NCBI GenBank assembly: GCA_033439295.1
Contig: JAVTLE010000023.1
Coordinates: forward strand, 1,426,001-1,490,000
Length of the DNA stretch: 64,000 nt
From: Deuterostichococcus epilithicus
Lineage: Eukaryota; Chlorophyta; Trebouxiophyceae; Prasiolales; Stichococcaceae
Direction of reading: 5' to 3'
Shown here: in pieces, positions 27,127 to 38,881 of the stretch
Layout of the letters: each line of letters opens with the position of its first letter
Numbering within the stretch: position 1 is the first letter of the stretch
The notes under the pieces: generated by a model
Told to the model about the DNA's origin: nothing
Database searches by the model: none
What the model saw: only the letters and a program-made list of their open reading frames with translations
Made by a program: the position numbers and the translations under genes

Positions 27127-30100
27127 TCAGCGACCCTGCTGTGTGTTTGGCCGCTGTTTTGGAACGACCAGGTAATCGACCACTTTGATGGACGTCGAGT
27201 CGGTGCCGTCCCCGCCCAGGTCCTCGTTCCACCCTGCGTTGCGGCAATGCGGCACCAGTTGAGAGATGCAGCTCTGCCACCTGAGTATGCCGGACAGCAC
27301 TCGAGCCTGGCGCACTCTTAGACTTGCATGACATCACTGAGACTACTTGGCACCTGTGTCGACGGGCAGCCAGCGGGAGGGGTACGCTGCACGGTAGGAG
27401 GCGTGCAGGCCGCCACCGCCGCCGCCTGCGGGTGACCGCCAGCGCCGATCCTCCCGCCACTCTGACGGCACCCGGTCCATCGCCAGGCCGTAGATCTCCA
27501 GCTCTCCCTGAACAAACAAGGTTCTTCAGGTCGAGAGATCATAGACAGGAGCGATTGGAGCCAACATGTGGCCCAGGCTTTTGGAGTGTTCAGAGCCAGA
27601 AAGAATAACACTGTCGCACCTTAACGTTGATGTGGATGCGGCTGAAGCCCTTGTAGTGTGGGATGCGCAGCGACGAGAAGGCCTGCTTTCAAAATATAGG
27701 CTCAGGTAAAATGGAATGCTTTCGAGTGCTTCCAAGAGGAACGATTCTCCGCACTGACATACACCACTGCATGCTGGAGCAGCGACGCCCAAATGTCGCA
27801 GTTCTGCTCAGATACAGCTCACCTCGTCGTAGTGGACGCCGAACCAGTTGACGCACACGTACAGGTAGCAGCCGAACAGCCAGCCAACGGCGGGCGTGGC
27901 CAGCACCCAGTAGTAGCAAAGCATGCCGGCGTAGTAGCCCAGGGCCTGCATGTGGACAGGATTCTTCCTTCCTCTGCTCCATTCCACTCTACTCACTTTC
28001 TTACGACCGTGGGCTTATGAACGTGCGCCGCAATCGGGAACGATCACACGGGATCACATGGGGGGGCAGAATCGACGGTGTGTCTGACCTGGATGCGGGT
28101 GAGTGGCGCGCCGCCGCTGCAGGTGGCGGTGCGGGCAACTGCGATGGCCTCCACGATGTCGAACACCGCCATCGCCGCCCGTACCACGGCGGGGTAGGCG
28201 CCTGCCGGGTACTAGGGCAACTCAACAGATGGTTTGACATATGTTATGCGCAACATGGCGGCCGACACTGGCCCGGGAGCCGGCGCGGGAGCCCGCTCCC
28301 GAGCACGCACGACAGCCACGGATGTCGAGGTTTGACCGGAGCCAGGCAGCAGCAAGCACGAGCAACAGCAACCACACGTCGGATATGGATGATCAAAACG
28401 CGCAATGCAAATGGGGGGCGCACCCAGCGTTCATGCGAATGGCAGCAGCCACATGCCGCTTCGACTTCAACAACAACGTCGCTGTGACTGTCAAAGGAAA
28501 GGCGCACCCAGGGTCCAGGTGGCCAGGCTGGCGCGCAGACCACCGGGGTCTGGGAACTGCGCCGCCTCGAAGTCGCGGTACCAGCGCCACAGGGAGTGGT
28601 AGCCCTCGCTGCCCACCTTCTCGAAGCTGCGGCGCGGCATGGCGAGACTTCATCGAGCCTTCCTGTCGAGACCTGCCGGCGAGTCGACGCTACTGACGAT
28701 GCCTTGCGTGGGCTCAGACGGGCACCCCCTGCCTTTCCTTGGCAGCGCATGTGCAGGGGGGTGNGGCCGGGGGGAGGGNGGGGGGGGGTGAGAAGGAAAT
28801 TCTGGCTTGGAGGAGGCGGCCCCTCTTTGAGGAGGTTCTGCCAGGAGCCAGGGGTAGGTGGTACCGGAGCGCACCGGATACAGGTCTCGGTGGCCAGCTC
28901 CAGCAGGAGCATGAGGCCGATCGCGGTCGCCAGGTGCATGCCCACGTGCATGCCCGCAAACACCAGCTGCGTCGCCAGGCCGCCGTGCCGCGCCCTGCAG
29001 GCATCAGCCACACCCGTGACTGCCCACTTCCATTACACGCCTGCTGCAGGAGCGAGCTGCTGCCACAAGCAACCAGACAGTCGCTGGCTTGTGTCCGGCC
29101 AGAGGGCAAACTCGTCACACACATCTCACAGGCTCAGGACTTGCCTACAGTCGCACACGAGACATTCTGTGCATTCTCATCTGTGTATTCGCATGCAGGC
29201 ATTCTGTCGTGAAATTCCCAACACACCGGAGGGCGATGCTGGCGTGCAGGGGCTCATGCTTGGCGGTGTGCAGCGGCGGCGGGCCGCCAGCGGCGCCGAC
29301 GCCGCCGGCGCGCGCAAACGCCAGGCACAGCACGAAGAAGGACAGAAGCGCGGCCTGCAGACACAACCAAAGCAAGCTTCGGGCCTGCAAGGTGGTGCTC
29401 AGCTCGAAGGCATCAGCTCGAAGACACCAGCGAACAGCATGCAGCAGGGCAGAGGTCCTGCCGCATGGCCATCCCTGCCAGGCAGCCGACCTGATAAAGC
29501 AACGAGGAATCCGACAGGACAGTGCCCTCCTTCAGGTCGGCAGGCGCACCAAGGAGACGTAGCTCTCCGTGAAGATGGTGCCCACCGCCTCCCACCCTGC
29601 AGCGAAGAAGAGACGCAGCCCCTCCGCCGGGCTGCCGGCCGCCAGCACCGCGCCCACCGAGCTGCAGCGCGGCATCATGCTCACCTGGGCGCACAGGGAG
29701 GGCACAGAGGGTGGGCGAGGGCGAGGGCAAGGGCAAGGGCGAGGGCCTGGCGACGTGCACCAGGTGAGGAGGGACACTGCGGCATCGCCTTCCGCTGCAT
29801 CACCTGCAGTGTTACTTCTGAGATTGGCTACCACACTTGCAACAAAACTCTGCATGGACTGCTGCGGGAGGCACATCGTACACAGGACACAGTCCAGTTG
29901 CTCCGCTGTCGGCGTCCCATGCCGCCTCAAGACACGACAACATCAGGTACGCACCACGAGGAAGAAGTAGACGAGGCCGCCGATGACGTCAAAGCGCGTG
30001 TTCTTGAGCCGGAACAGGTGCAGGTTCTGGCGGCCCAGCTTCAGGGAGCGCCCCGGGGACGGGTAGGCGCTCGCGCAGCGGTACTCGCCCGACACAGCGC

Positions 30101-33100
30101 CCGAGGCGGCGGAGCCCGCCTCACTGCGCCGCGAGTCTGCGGCAGGGGGGTGAGCGTGGGGCACCTCACGCGGGATCAGGTCTGGAGCCCCACAGCCGAG
30201 CGGCCTGCTGTCTGGGATGCCGCGCAAAGGGACGCCGTCTCCAGGCGCGATGCTGCACGTTTCAGCCGCGGGACACATGTGAACCAAGCAATCATCCCCC
30301 CTCCGTGTTTGAACCAAGCAAAAGCGCCCCCCCACTCCCCGCCCTTTTTCCGGCAGCTGCAGGTCCGGGAAATGCAGAGTATGGAGGCGGACACGCACCT
30401 TGGCTGCGCGGCGCAGCGGCCGGCCCGTGGCTGGCGTGCACAAACGCGGCGTCCGCCTCGCGCCCGCGCAGCGGCGCAAAGTGCGCGTGCGCAAAAACGT
30501 GCGTGGGGTGCAGGAAGCCGCCGCCCAGGCCATTAACGATGAGGTGCTCCGGGTCCAGCGGGTACGCGTCCGCAGCCTCCCGCTCCTAGACAGGGTTTAG
30601 GGTTTACGGTTTAGGGCAGCACTCCAGACAGTCATTGGCGGTCCGCCACGAGCACGGCATGCCATGGCAAAGGAGTGCGCATCTGGGTCTTGCGTGCGAG
30701 CGCGCAGTCGCGCTGCCACCTGGAAACATGGGCGTGACACGCGCATGGCATGCAAAGCGTGAGTGGTACGTACGTAGTCGCTGGCGCTGCCGATGTTGGA
30801 GAGCCCGTCCAGCGACGGCCGCCCCGGGGTCGCCGCGGCAGCGTCGCGGACCTCCTGGGAGAAATACGTCAAAACCCTCGTCTTGAACAGGCGAGCCAAA
30901 GCCAAACTTTGACTCGGGTTGCGCATCTCAAAGAGGGAGGCAAAACTCGTGGGAGCAATGCGGTCGTTACAGCTATCTGATGGCGACAGACAAATCGTGA
31001 GGAGCACGGACCACGGGCCACGATCTTGTCTCCTTACCTCGCCGCCGAAGCGGACGCAAGACCTTGAAGCCACTCTCGGACGGCCGCCCTGCCGCTGCGC
31101 CTGCGCCTGCTGCGGTGGGGACCACACGATCTGCTCGCTGGCACCTGACGACGAGGCCCGCCTGCTGAGGCCCCCGCCACTGCCACCGCCAACAGCGCTG
31201 CCACCGCCGCCGCCGCCGGCATCGCTGCTGTCGTCGCTGCTGGTGGACTCGCCAAATGGTGGCGCCCCCGCGAAGGCCGACGACAGGCTGTCGCCGGACA
31301 TGGCGCGGGGCATGCTGCCATCTCGGAGGCCCGGCATCTCTCCGAGGCCGCCGATTGCGGAGTGCTTCCCTGCCGGCGGCCCGCTGAGCGCCTTGCCGCC
31401 CAGAGAGTGCAAGTCGCCATTCTGCTGTTTGCTCGGTAGATGGCAGCCGCCCCCCAGCTGGCCGTCCGCTGTGCTGCTCTGACCGCCCGCCGCGCCGCTC
31501 AGGCTGCCCGCCGTGCCGTTGGCGTGCACACACAAGCCGGCGGGCTGCTGGCCGGCGTCTCCGGGCGGCGCGCTGTGGCTGTCGCCGCTCTGTTGCGGCA
31601 GCAGGTCGCCGTACATGCCCTTGATGGTGGCTTTGTCGATGCCGGCCGCCGCCCTAGGCGACTGCCTGCCGCGCGGCTGCCCGCATTGCTGCCCGTGCGG
31701 CTGCGCGGGCTGCGCAGCCGGCGCCGCAGACGGACCCTGGCTGGCGGTCCCGCTGACACCGCAATCCAGATCGGCGAAAGACTGCGGCCGCCGCACGATG
31801 CCCCTGACGGTGACGCCTGCCCCCGCCTGCGCCTGTCCGCCCTGCGGCTGTGCAGCGGCGTCTGGCTGCGCAAGGCCCGCGGAGCTGCCCCGCCGCTGCG
31901 GTGCGGCGGGCACGCTGTCTGGCCCCCGCCTGGCGCCGGCTGCGCCGCATCGGCATCAACGGCGGCGGCCGAGCCCGCCGCCTCCTGCCGCGGCTTGAAC
32001 GAGTGCCGCATGTAGAAGTGCAGGTCGCCTGCGCATGTCGAATGTGTAAAACCTTGTTGCGGAGCCCTTGCTTAGCGCTACCAAATCGCACACCCAAGCG
32101 TCAAGTGATGCTCAAGTGCTCATCCACCAGGGAAACCTGAGGTGCAACACAGCAAAGGCATGCAACCCACCGGCGAGGTGCACGCGTGCCCGGCCGCGCA
32201 GGTGGCCGCGCACCAGCTGCCGCAAGTTGTGCGCCCCCGGCTCCCCCTCGTACCTGCACAGCACCAGACTCTGTGGGGAAGCCATGACATGCCATCCAAT
32301 GCTTCAGTGCTGCTCGCCGATCAAAGATGCAGCACTACCTGAGCGCATTGCCCAAGCGCGCTACCAGCCGAGAGCCGTCATCGATTGCGGAGCATTGGCA
32401 TACTGGCCGCGATGATGCAGGACCGCTGTGCTCGACCTGTAGCCGAGACCCCGACAGCCTGCAGGCGGCCGACAGCTGGTCGTGCTGTCAGATCGGCAGG
32501 TGGTTGTGCAGGCGCACCACTCGGAAAGCCAGCGCGGCGCGTGCGTGACCAGGATGACGGCGTCGTCGGGTCCCATGCGCTCCTCCGCCACCCGCGCAAA
32601 GTACCTGCACCGGCAGCCCAACCCTAGCGCGTTTACCAAGGTTTACAAGGAGACAGACGCCAAGTCTAAACACACAGGCTGGAACCGCGTCACCCCTGCG
32701 CGTGAGCCCACAAGGCGGTTTTGTGAGTTCTGTGCCTGACAATGCACGAGTTGCAGGAGGTGCTCGGATCTACAGGCGCTCTCAGCGGCAGGGCGGGGTG
32801 ACGTGCCGCGTCTGGCACATGTCGATGTCGTCGACGAGGGCCAGGTCCAGGCCGAAGAGCCACCAGCCGTGTGGCAGCGCCAGCGCAAAGTAGGACGCCT
32901 CCTGCGGCAGCAGCCACCCGCCGATCCACCCCTGCGCCGGTCAGGTGTTACTTGTGTGTGCCAGCGTCAACCTGTTGGGGGGTCGGTCCATCAATAGGGT
33001 GATACCTTTTGGGCTTGGTCCTTGCGCTTCTTCCTGCTAGCAGTCCTGCAGATCCGCATTGTGCCAGCTCCAGCAAAGCATGTTTAGGAATTCTGGTAAA

Positions 33101-36100
33101 GGCTCAGAGTCCAGCTTGGGTCAGCGCAGTGTGAGAGTCTCTCCACCTTGTGCAGGATGTGACGCTGGAAGGTCTCCAGGCCGTCGATCCAGTCGTGGTT
33201 GCCGGGAATGGCGAAGGCTGTTGGCCCATCGTGCCCCGCCAGGCTGGCCGCCCTGCGGTTTCCATCAGAATGGCCCGTGTTCTAAAGGCATGCCACGATG
33301 TGCGAAGAGTCTGATGCCAGCTATGCCAGCAGTGACAGCATGAGCTTGCGCTGCAGGGTGGCCACATCCATGGGTATCTAAGCACAACCTTGACATCGGG
33401 CTCGACAGGGAACGGCCATGATCTGATTGGGCGCACCTCTCTGCATTCCTGCTGCCGCCCGCCAAGGGGCTGCTGCTCTGCGGCCGAGGGAGGTCCGGCT
33501 TGTGGGTCACCAGCAGCCCAGGGTGCACGTGCGACGGCGGCGGCAGCGCCGCCTCGAAGGGCCTGCCGGGGGAGCCAGCACGTGAGTGATGGAGGTTAGG
33601 AGACGGCAATCGCACACGAGTCGTGCCAGGCTGTGCAGCCCCAAATAGTGTGCAGGCACTTGCAACGCAACAGCAGGAAAGCATTTGCAGCCAGGAGGAT
33701 GCGGCTGCGACGCATCGATCGGCAGAGGGGCCGACGCGGCTGTGCAGCTTGTCGGGCTGCAGTCTGCCGCATAGAGGGTTTCAGTTTTTTACAGGTTTTT
33801 AGGGGCTTAGGGAGGGCGCGCGCCTGAACAGCCGCTTCTCGTACGTCTCATTGCTGGGATTGGGGTAGGCCAGGTCGCCGCCCAGAATGAGCACGTCCGC
33901 GCGTGGCAGCACCATGGACCCTGGCAGGCTGGCAGCGGAGTCGTAGGCGGACGCGCCGCTGGAGGCCACGCTGCTGGTGGGGCTGTCGCCGCCTACGCTG
34001 GCGAAGTCCTCTGCGGCGCAAATGTTCCTTGTTGTCAAGCAGCCAGGCTCTTCCATCGGGTGCGGTGGAGCTAGCCACGCTGTTGGTGGGGCCGTCGCCG
34101 TTTCGCCCGCAAAATCTCCATGGTGCAGGAAGCTGGCTGTTGTTAGTCTGAGCATCAGGCGTTCATCGAAGATACAACTTTGCTCGCAATCTGTTGGTGG
34201 GCTGTCGCTGCCCACGCTGGCGGCATAGTCCTCTGCGATGCAAATGTCGTGCTGCTTGCCACGACGAACGGTGCCCCTGCCCATGGCGCTGCTGCTGCTG
34301 CCGCCGGCGCACATCGGCGCCATTTGAAGCTTGTAACCCCACGCACAAGCGGGGTTCGGCTCCTGTCTCGACCTTTGCCAATGTCGTCAAGCGTAAATCA
34401 GAAGTTCAAGTACCTTCTTCCGGCATGGTGGGGTGCTGCGGCAGGTTGACCAGGTGTGCGGGCGTCTGCACCGGCAGCTCCGGCGCTGCCAGCGACCGAG
34501 CCACGGCGTACCTGCAGCGCATTGCACGGTATCAGCTAGGCAAGTCTGTCGAGGCCTTTGGTCAGGTCGAAGCGATCGAACCAGGCGTCACGTCGGATTT
34601 CTCGTGTCACGCCTCACCCGATGCGGACGGTAGATTTGATGGGTGAGGGCGGCTCATCAGAGCAATTTTGGCAGTCTGCAGCAAAGAGGGGATGCACACG
34701 TGGGGTTGCCGCCGTCGCCCGTGTCGGCCATGAAGTCGAGCCATGCCTCCGGCCGCCCCGCCAGGTGCTCGTAGGTGTACCCGTCCCCCTCAGCAGGCGG
34801 CTCGCGCCCCACGCCCGGTGGCATCGCCGATGTGGCCGCCTGCGCCCAGTGGCGAGGTTGATGTTTGTTCACGGACAACTGTTGAATTGGTGCCGTTTAG
34901 GGTTTTCAAAGGTAACATCTGTGCTTTCATGTCAAATGCCAAGCGATGCTGCTGTCCGGGCGTGCACACGGCATGCAGGCAGCAAAGGGCTGACGCTGCT
35001 CTTCACACGTGCAAATAGCTCGAAAGGCGGCAAAAGGGCCAACTGCACATGAAGCCGTGCCTGCATGGTGCGCATGTCGAAGCGTCCTAAGAACAGCTTC
35101 AGTGACACTAGCAGCCCGAAGATGGTACGGTACATGTCCGCCGAGGTGCCAGAGTACCTGTGGCGAATCCACAAGCATGTGCATTTTCTTGGTGAAACAT
35201 AAGCATCAGCATCAGCATTGAGTTGAGAAAAGTGCAGCGCTACAGCCATCTGCTGCTGCGATCAGGCACGCATACCAGGCATTCGTCTGTCGAAGACTGC
35301 CTCAGCGGCACAAAGATTGCAGCGGCGGCTCTCAGGCCGTTTGAATCATGTAATGCACAGGCACAATCGAGGCGAGGGGAGTCCCAGCGCATCGATCACC
35401 AGGGGAATGTAGATCGCAAGTCGGGATGGGCCTCCTCCATCAGTATAGGGTTAATGGATGGGGGGATGTAGTTATGTACAAGCGCTGTTAAGAGGCAAGA
35501 AACAGGCCCAGAGTGCCTCACCAGGGGAACATGGGCAGGAAGTCGGGCCGCGCTTCCTCCACCGCCTCGCTGCCGACCTGCACAGAATCCGCCGGATCCG
35601 TGTCCGAGCCATACCTGCAGCACACACACACAAACTAGACATCCAGAGTGCGGGAGGATTCAAAGCATTCGCCAGGGCACTGCTGCGACTCACAGCCATG
35701 CTGCTTCAAAGCGTCCATCAGTGCGCTATCCTTTGCCGCGTGCCTGACTGTCGGTCAACTCTAACATGAGCGGCAGGAACGTGTCAAGCAATACTGTGGA
35801 CACTGAAAGAGTGGTGGAACCCTGTCCAAAGTTGCTGACGACTGCCCACCCCGAGACGGACTCGCCCATGAGGTACTGCCCGACGCCATTGTAGTCATCT
35901 TCGCGCGTCGGCAGGTCGGTTGGCGCACGCTGCTGTGCCCGCTTCGGGCTCAGCAGCTGGCCGTAGTGCGCCACGTTGTGCAGCATGGCCATCGCCTGCA
36001 GAATGGGTATTATCAGCGTTCATATTGCAAACATCACCATCTGCACTCGTTTGCTGCTGCAGCTGGCCGAAGTGCGCCACATTGTGTAGCAGCACCATCG

Positions 36101-38881
36101 CCCGGTGCACCGCATCAAGCAGCTTGGCTCCGACAGGGAAGGCAAGAGCCGATGTGATGTCGACTGAGCAATTCTAGTGCAGCAAGCGTGGCGCAGAAGG
36201 GCACCGGCCCAGCCCATCTGAGGTGCAGGCGATCTTTGCCGGCCCCTACTGCCTCTGCAAGGCGACGAAGAACCTTGAAAGTGGTAGTTGATGGAAACCG
36301 ACCTGGTCTGGCAGGATGGCCGATGCAGCGCGTTCGAGGTGCTCCGGGAGGGCTGTGACCGTCGCCGCCCTGCGCAGCATGGGCGCCGCCGCCAAAAACT
36401 GCGGCGGACGGGTACAACAAAACTGTCAGCCTGGAAAGGTATCAGGTCGGCTGTCCCTCACTGCCAGGGACTGACCGGGTTTCCGCCCCCTTCCTCGGCA
36501 GAGTCGACCTCAGCATCTGCAGCAACTCCATCTGTCGCAACCGCCGGGCTCAAACCCCAGCCAGAAGCTGGCCATTGGGGTGGTAGTTTCAGATGTCATT
36601 GATGAAGGGCGCACCGAGGAGCTGTGCCGGCGTAGCTCCATCGACGACACCTCCCTCAGGTCGCGCCACAGGCCCATGTCGAAGCTGTGGCGCCGCGCCA
36701 GCTGGCGGCCGCTGGCGCCGGGCGTGCCGCGGGCGGTAGAAGGGGTGGCAGAGGCGTATTTGGCCGGCCGCAGGTCGCTGGTGTGTTCCGCGGACATCAC
36801 CTGTGCCGCCCCATAGTCCGCAAAGCAGTTGGCTGCGGCGCAGGCACAGCACTGGTGAATGTACTTGGCAAAGGCCAGGTCAGCGACCTGTGATTGGTGC
36901 ACCCGTCCAGGCAGTCTCAGGTACAAGAGTCCAGTGAGGCGCTGCACATGCCCCTGGCGTGCAGCGAGCCGTCGGCGACCACCAAACGGAGAGCCAGAGG
37001 GCTTTTGCCATCTTGATGAGCATCAGGCAGAGTTCGCACCGATGAACATGAGCATCAGCGTCAGCCACAGTGTGAACACTGGCGAGATGGCCGTCTCGCT
37101 GGCGATGGCCACAGGGCCGAGGCCGTCCAGCGGGAAGTCGATCTGCAGCTGCCGGCTGGGCGCCGTCGAGCTCTCGCCTGCAAACATCAGGGGAGCGGCG
37201 TCTCTGAACGTATCTACAACAGGACAGTCACAGAAGCAGCACTGTTTGTCGCATAATAACTCAGACATAGGTGTCGGCGCCGGTGGCAGCTGCCAGATGC
37301 CAACCCACACAACTGTGTCCGGAGGAGACTAATGCTGGTGTATTCGGGCAGTTCCTGGACAAGCCTTACCATACAGCATCCAGGAGGAGAAGCCAGGGTG
37401 GTGGTCCGAGCTGACCGGGTGCAGCCAACGGCTGCAGATAGTGCCGCGCAGGTCCCCAGCCCCACTGCCGCTCGCCGCATTGCCACAGAAGCTAAAGTAG
37501 GTGCTGCACGTAGCGTTGAGGACCCTTTCAGTTTCACGCTGCTGCCAGCCGTGATTGTCATGCTCTGATGCTAAGTGCTTTGATGCTACGCTGTAATAGT
37601 CAAGCCAGTGCCGTTTTGTATATGCATACCGCAACTGACGCCAACTTGCAAAGCCGGAGATGTCTCATGGGACACACCGTCATTCTGCCCCTCACCTGCA
37701 GGCGACGGCCAGGGTGACGCTGTTGAGCAGCGCAATGGACGCAATCTCCCGCTTGCCTGCCGCAGGGTTGTACAGCGATGGCGCCATTACGTGCAGCGTG
37801 ACGGCCGCGCCGTGCAAGCAGTGGGCTACCGCCACTGCCGCCAGCGTAACCTTGGGGAAACACAGCATGTCCACATTTCTAAGAAATTTCAGACAGGTTA
37901 CTGGATTGCTCTCCTGTGAGGAGATTTGAAGGCCTGGAGCAGAGGCAGACGCACACTTTGTGAGAACCGAGTCCAGCTTTTCAAAGAGCGGAAACAGGCA
38001 TGCATGGAACCGCTTGTGGGCACTTGTGGCAGGGGCCAACGACTGTACAAAGGAACGGCAGTGGCTGTTTTCTGATGCAGACTGGATCAGAAGATGCACC
38101 AGGAACGCGGCAGCAGCAACATATGTACCAGAAACGTCGTCAGCAGGATGGAGGTCGGCAACGATGTCCAGGCCCAGCTTTATTGGGCGAAATACCAAAA
38201 GGGTGAAAAGGAGAAGAAGAATAAGCACCAGGAAGGTGGTCAGCAGGATGGAGATGTCGGCCTTGATGTCAAGGCCCAGCTTGCCCATGGAGGGCAGGTG
38301 CAGAAACACCGCAGAGCACAGCCATGCGATGTACACCGAGTAGAAGTTGATATAACCTGCGCAGAAGTGAGAGCGGCTTTGAATCCCCCGTGATCTGTGC
38401 GAGTGGCAGTAATCCGCCCTAATCGCTACCTGCCGCAGCGATCTGCTCAAAGGGTCAGACTTCGGCAGGTCAGGCAGGCAGGACAAGCGGGACATTTGCG
38501 CATTCAGTCATGCTCGACATCCTGGTGTGAGATGCGCTATGGAGGGCGGCACAGCCTCACCTTGCTCCGCGGAGCCGAGGCGCCGGCGGATGAGGGGCCG
38601 CAGGTACAGGTATGCAGCCGACAAAACTCCGGCATATGTGAGCCACCATTTCTGGTTCAGCACGAACTTCGTAGACAGCGCCTGCGTCAAGACGTGTTGG
38701 GTCAGGCTTCTAAGAGCAGGCAAAGCCTCGGTTCGTGTTGCTAACTGCACGGCACAGGCAACACAGCTGACGGCAGCGCAATTTGGACTGGCAGCAGCAG
38801 CATGTGCGGCAGGGAATTTCTACCTGGGCGCTGTCATAGGTCACAACGGCGAAGGCGCATGCCGCGACGATGTACAGGGAG
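27127..38881 (-). CDS. Plant-type multi-pass membrane metallophosphoesterase
   Basis: A large calcineurin-like phosphoesterase with membrane segments on both sides of the catalytic domain, like the roughly 1000-residue plant proteins of unknown substrate. N-terminal membrane exons: LYIVAACAFAVVTYD (38870), KWWLTYAGVLSAAYLY (38650), SVYIAWLCSAVFLHLPSMGK (38300), FTLWLTLMLMFIGANS (37060). Then WYSGTSADMYRTIFGLLVS (35140), LDFMADTGDGGNPT (34730), ADVLILGGDLAYPNPSNETY (33880), IPGNHDWIDGLETF (33190), GWWLFGLDLALVDDIDM (32850), VTHAPRWLSEW (32540) and GDLHFYMRHSF (32020). Next comes an insertion of roughly 300 residues rich in Gly/Ser/Gln/Ala, then HLIVNGLGGGFLHPTHVFAH (30530), RFDVIGGLVYFFLVV, YVSLVRLP, LATAIGLMLLLELATETCIR (28920), YAGMLCYYWVLATPAVGWLF (27920), FSRIHINVKGELEIYGLAMD (27630) and VVDYLVVPK, stop 27129-27127. 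The first coding exon was not found. Confidence 0.9.
28753..28789. repeat. Poly-G intron tract with two undetermined bases
   Basis: A G-rich run in an intron of the metallophosphoesterase contains N at 28764 and 28779. Exact length and sequence are not reliable here. Confidence 0.8.
29713..29746. repeat. G-rich minisatellite, possible quadruplex
   Basis: Six GGGC(G/A)A-type units in a row on the plus strand (template strand of the surrounding minus gene), within an intron. Runs of three G spaced by three bases could form a G-quadruplex. Confidence 0.7.
30592..30616 (-). repeat. Interstitial telomere-like motif at a splice acceptor
   Basis: On the minus strand this reads as three CCCTAAA/CCGTAAA units directly before the CTAG acceptor of the exon encoding EREAADAYPLDPEHLIVNG. 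Confidence 0.88.
30779..31998 (-). other. Low-complexity insertion in the metallophosphoesterase domain
   Basis: Between GDLHFYMRHSF and HLIVNGLGG, residues that are close neighbours in plant homologues, the minus strand has a long open stretch rich in Gly, Ser, Ala, Gln and Pro, including a Gly run near 31210. The frame that ends GDLHFYMRHSF differs from the frame of the long linker (which contains IDKATIKGMYGDLLP and RVASRSCVRFGGE, donor GTAAGG near 31036). A roughly 110-bp GTTGAT to GCGCAG intron near 31970-31860 would join them in phase; a sequencing error is the alternative. Confidence 0.65.
33822..33826 (-). other. GC-AG intron donor
   Basis: The exon encoding NPSNETYEKRLF ends TTCAG followed by GCGCGC, not GT. 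Joining to the acceptor CAG at 33565-33563 gives LFRPFEAALPPP, matching the conserved plant order, so a GC-AG intron is the simplest reading. Confidence 0.75.
33961..34255 (-). repeat. Triplicated segment in the metallophosphoesterase gene
   Basis: A block with GGTGGGGCTGTCGCCGCC, ACGCTGGCG, GTCCTCTGCG and GCAAATGT (plus-strand sense) occurs from about 33973 and 34192. A shorter decayed copy is at about 34080. Spacing is 107 and 112 bp. The lowest-coordinate copy adjoins the coding sequence SMVLPRADVLILGGD. Confidence 0.85.
35397..35563 (-). repeat. Echo of a metallophosphoesterase exon end
   Basis: The exon end at 35517-35563 (encoding PDFLPMFPW) recurs degenerate at 35397-35441 in the downstream intron. 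Shared plus-strand blocks are CACCAGGGGAA, AAGTCGGG and CCTCC. The offset is about 121 bp. Confidence 0.85.
35950..36112 (-). repeat. Echo of a metallophosphoesterase exon start
   Basis: AGCTGGCCGTAGTGCGCCAC at 35955 (exon, encoding NVAHYGQL) and AGCTGGCCGAAGTGCGCCAC at 36061 (upstream intron), each followed by TTGTG, AGCA and CCATCGCC. The offset is 106 bp. Confidence 0.9.
38127..38295 (-). repeat. Duplicated membrane-segment exon block
   Basis: ACCAG(A/G)AA(C/G)GT(C/G)GTCAGCAGGATGGAG occurs at 38127 and 38227, followed in both by GTC(C/A)AGGCCCAGCTT. The upper copy encodes GLDIKADISILLTTFLVLI. The lower copy lies on its 3' side and stays partly open (GLDIVADLHPADD). The offset is 100 bp. 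Confidence 0.88.

Noticed and set aside
28596-30536. 646-residue plus-strand open frame
   Set aside because: It is antisense to several conserved exons of the metallophosphoesterase, contains undetermined bases, and has no domain. Long antisense frames are expected in GC-rich coding DNA.
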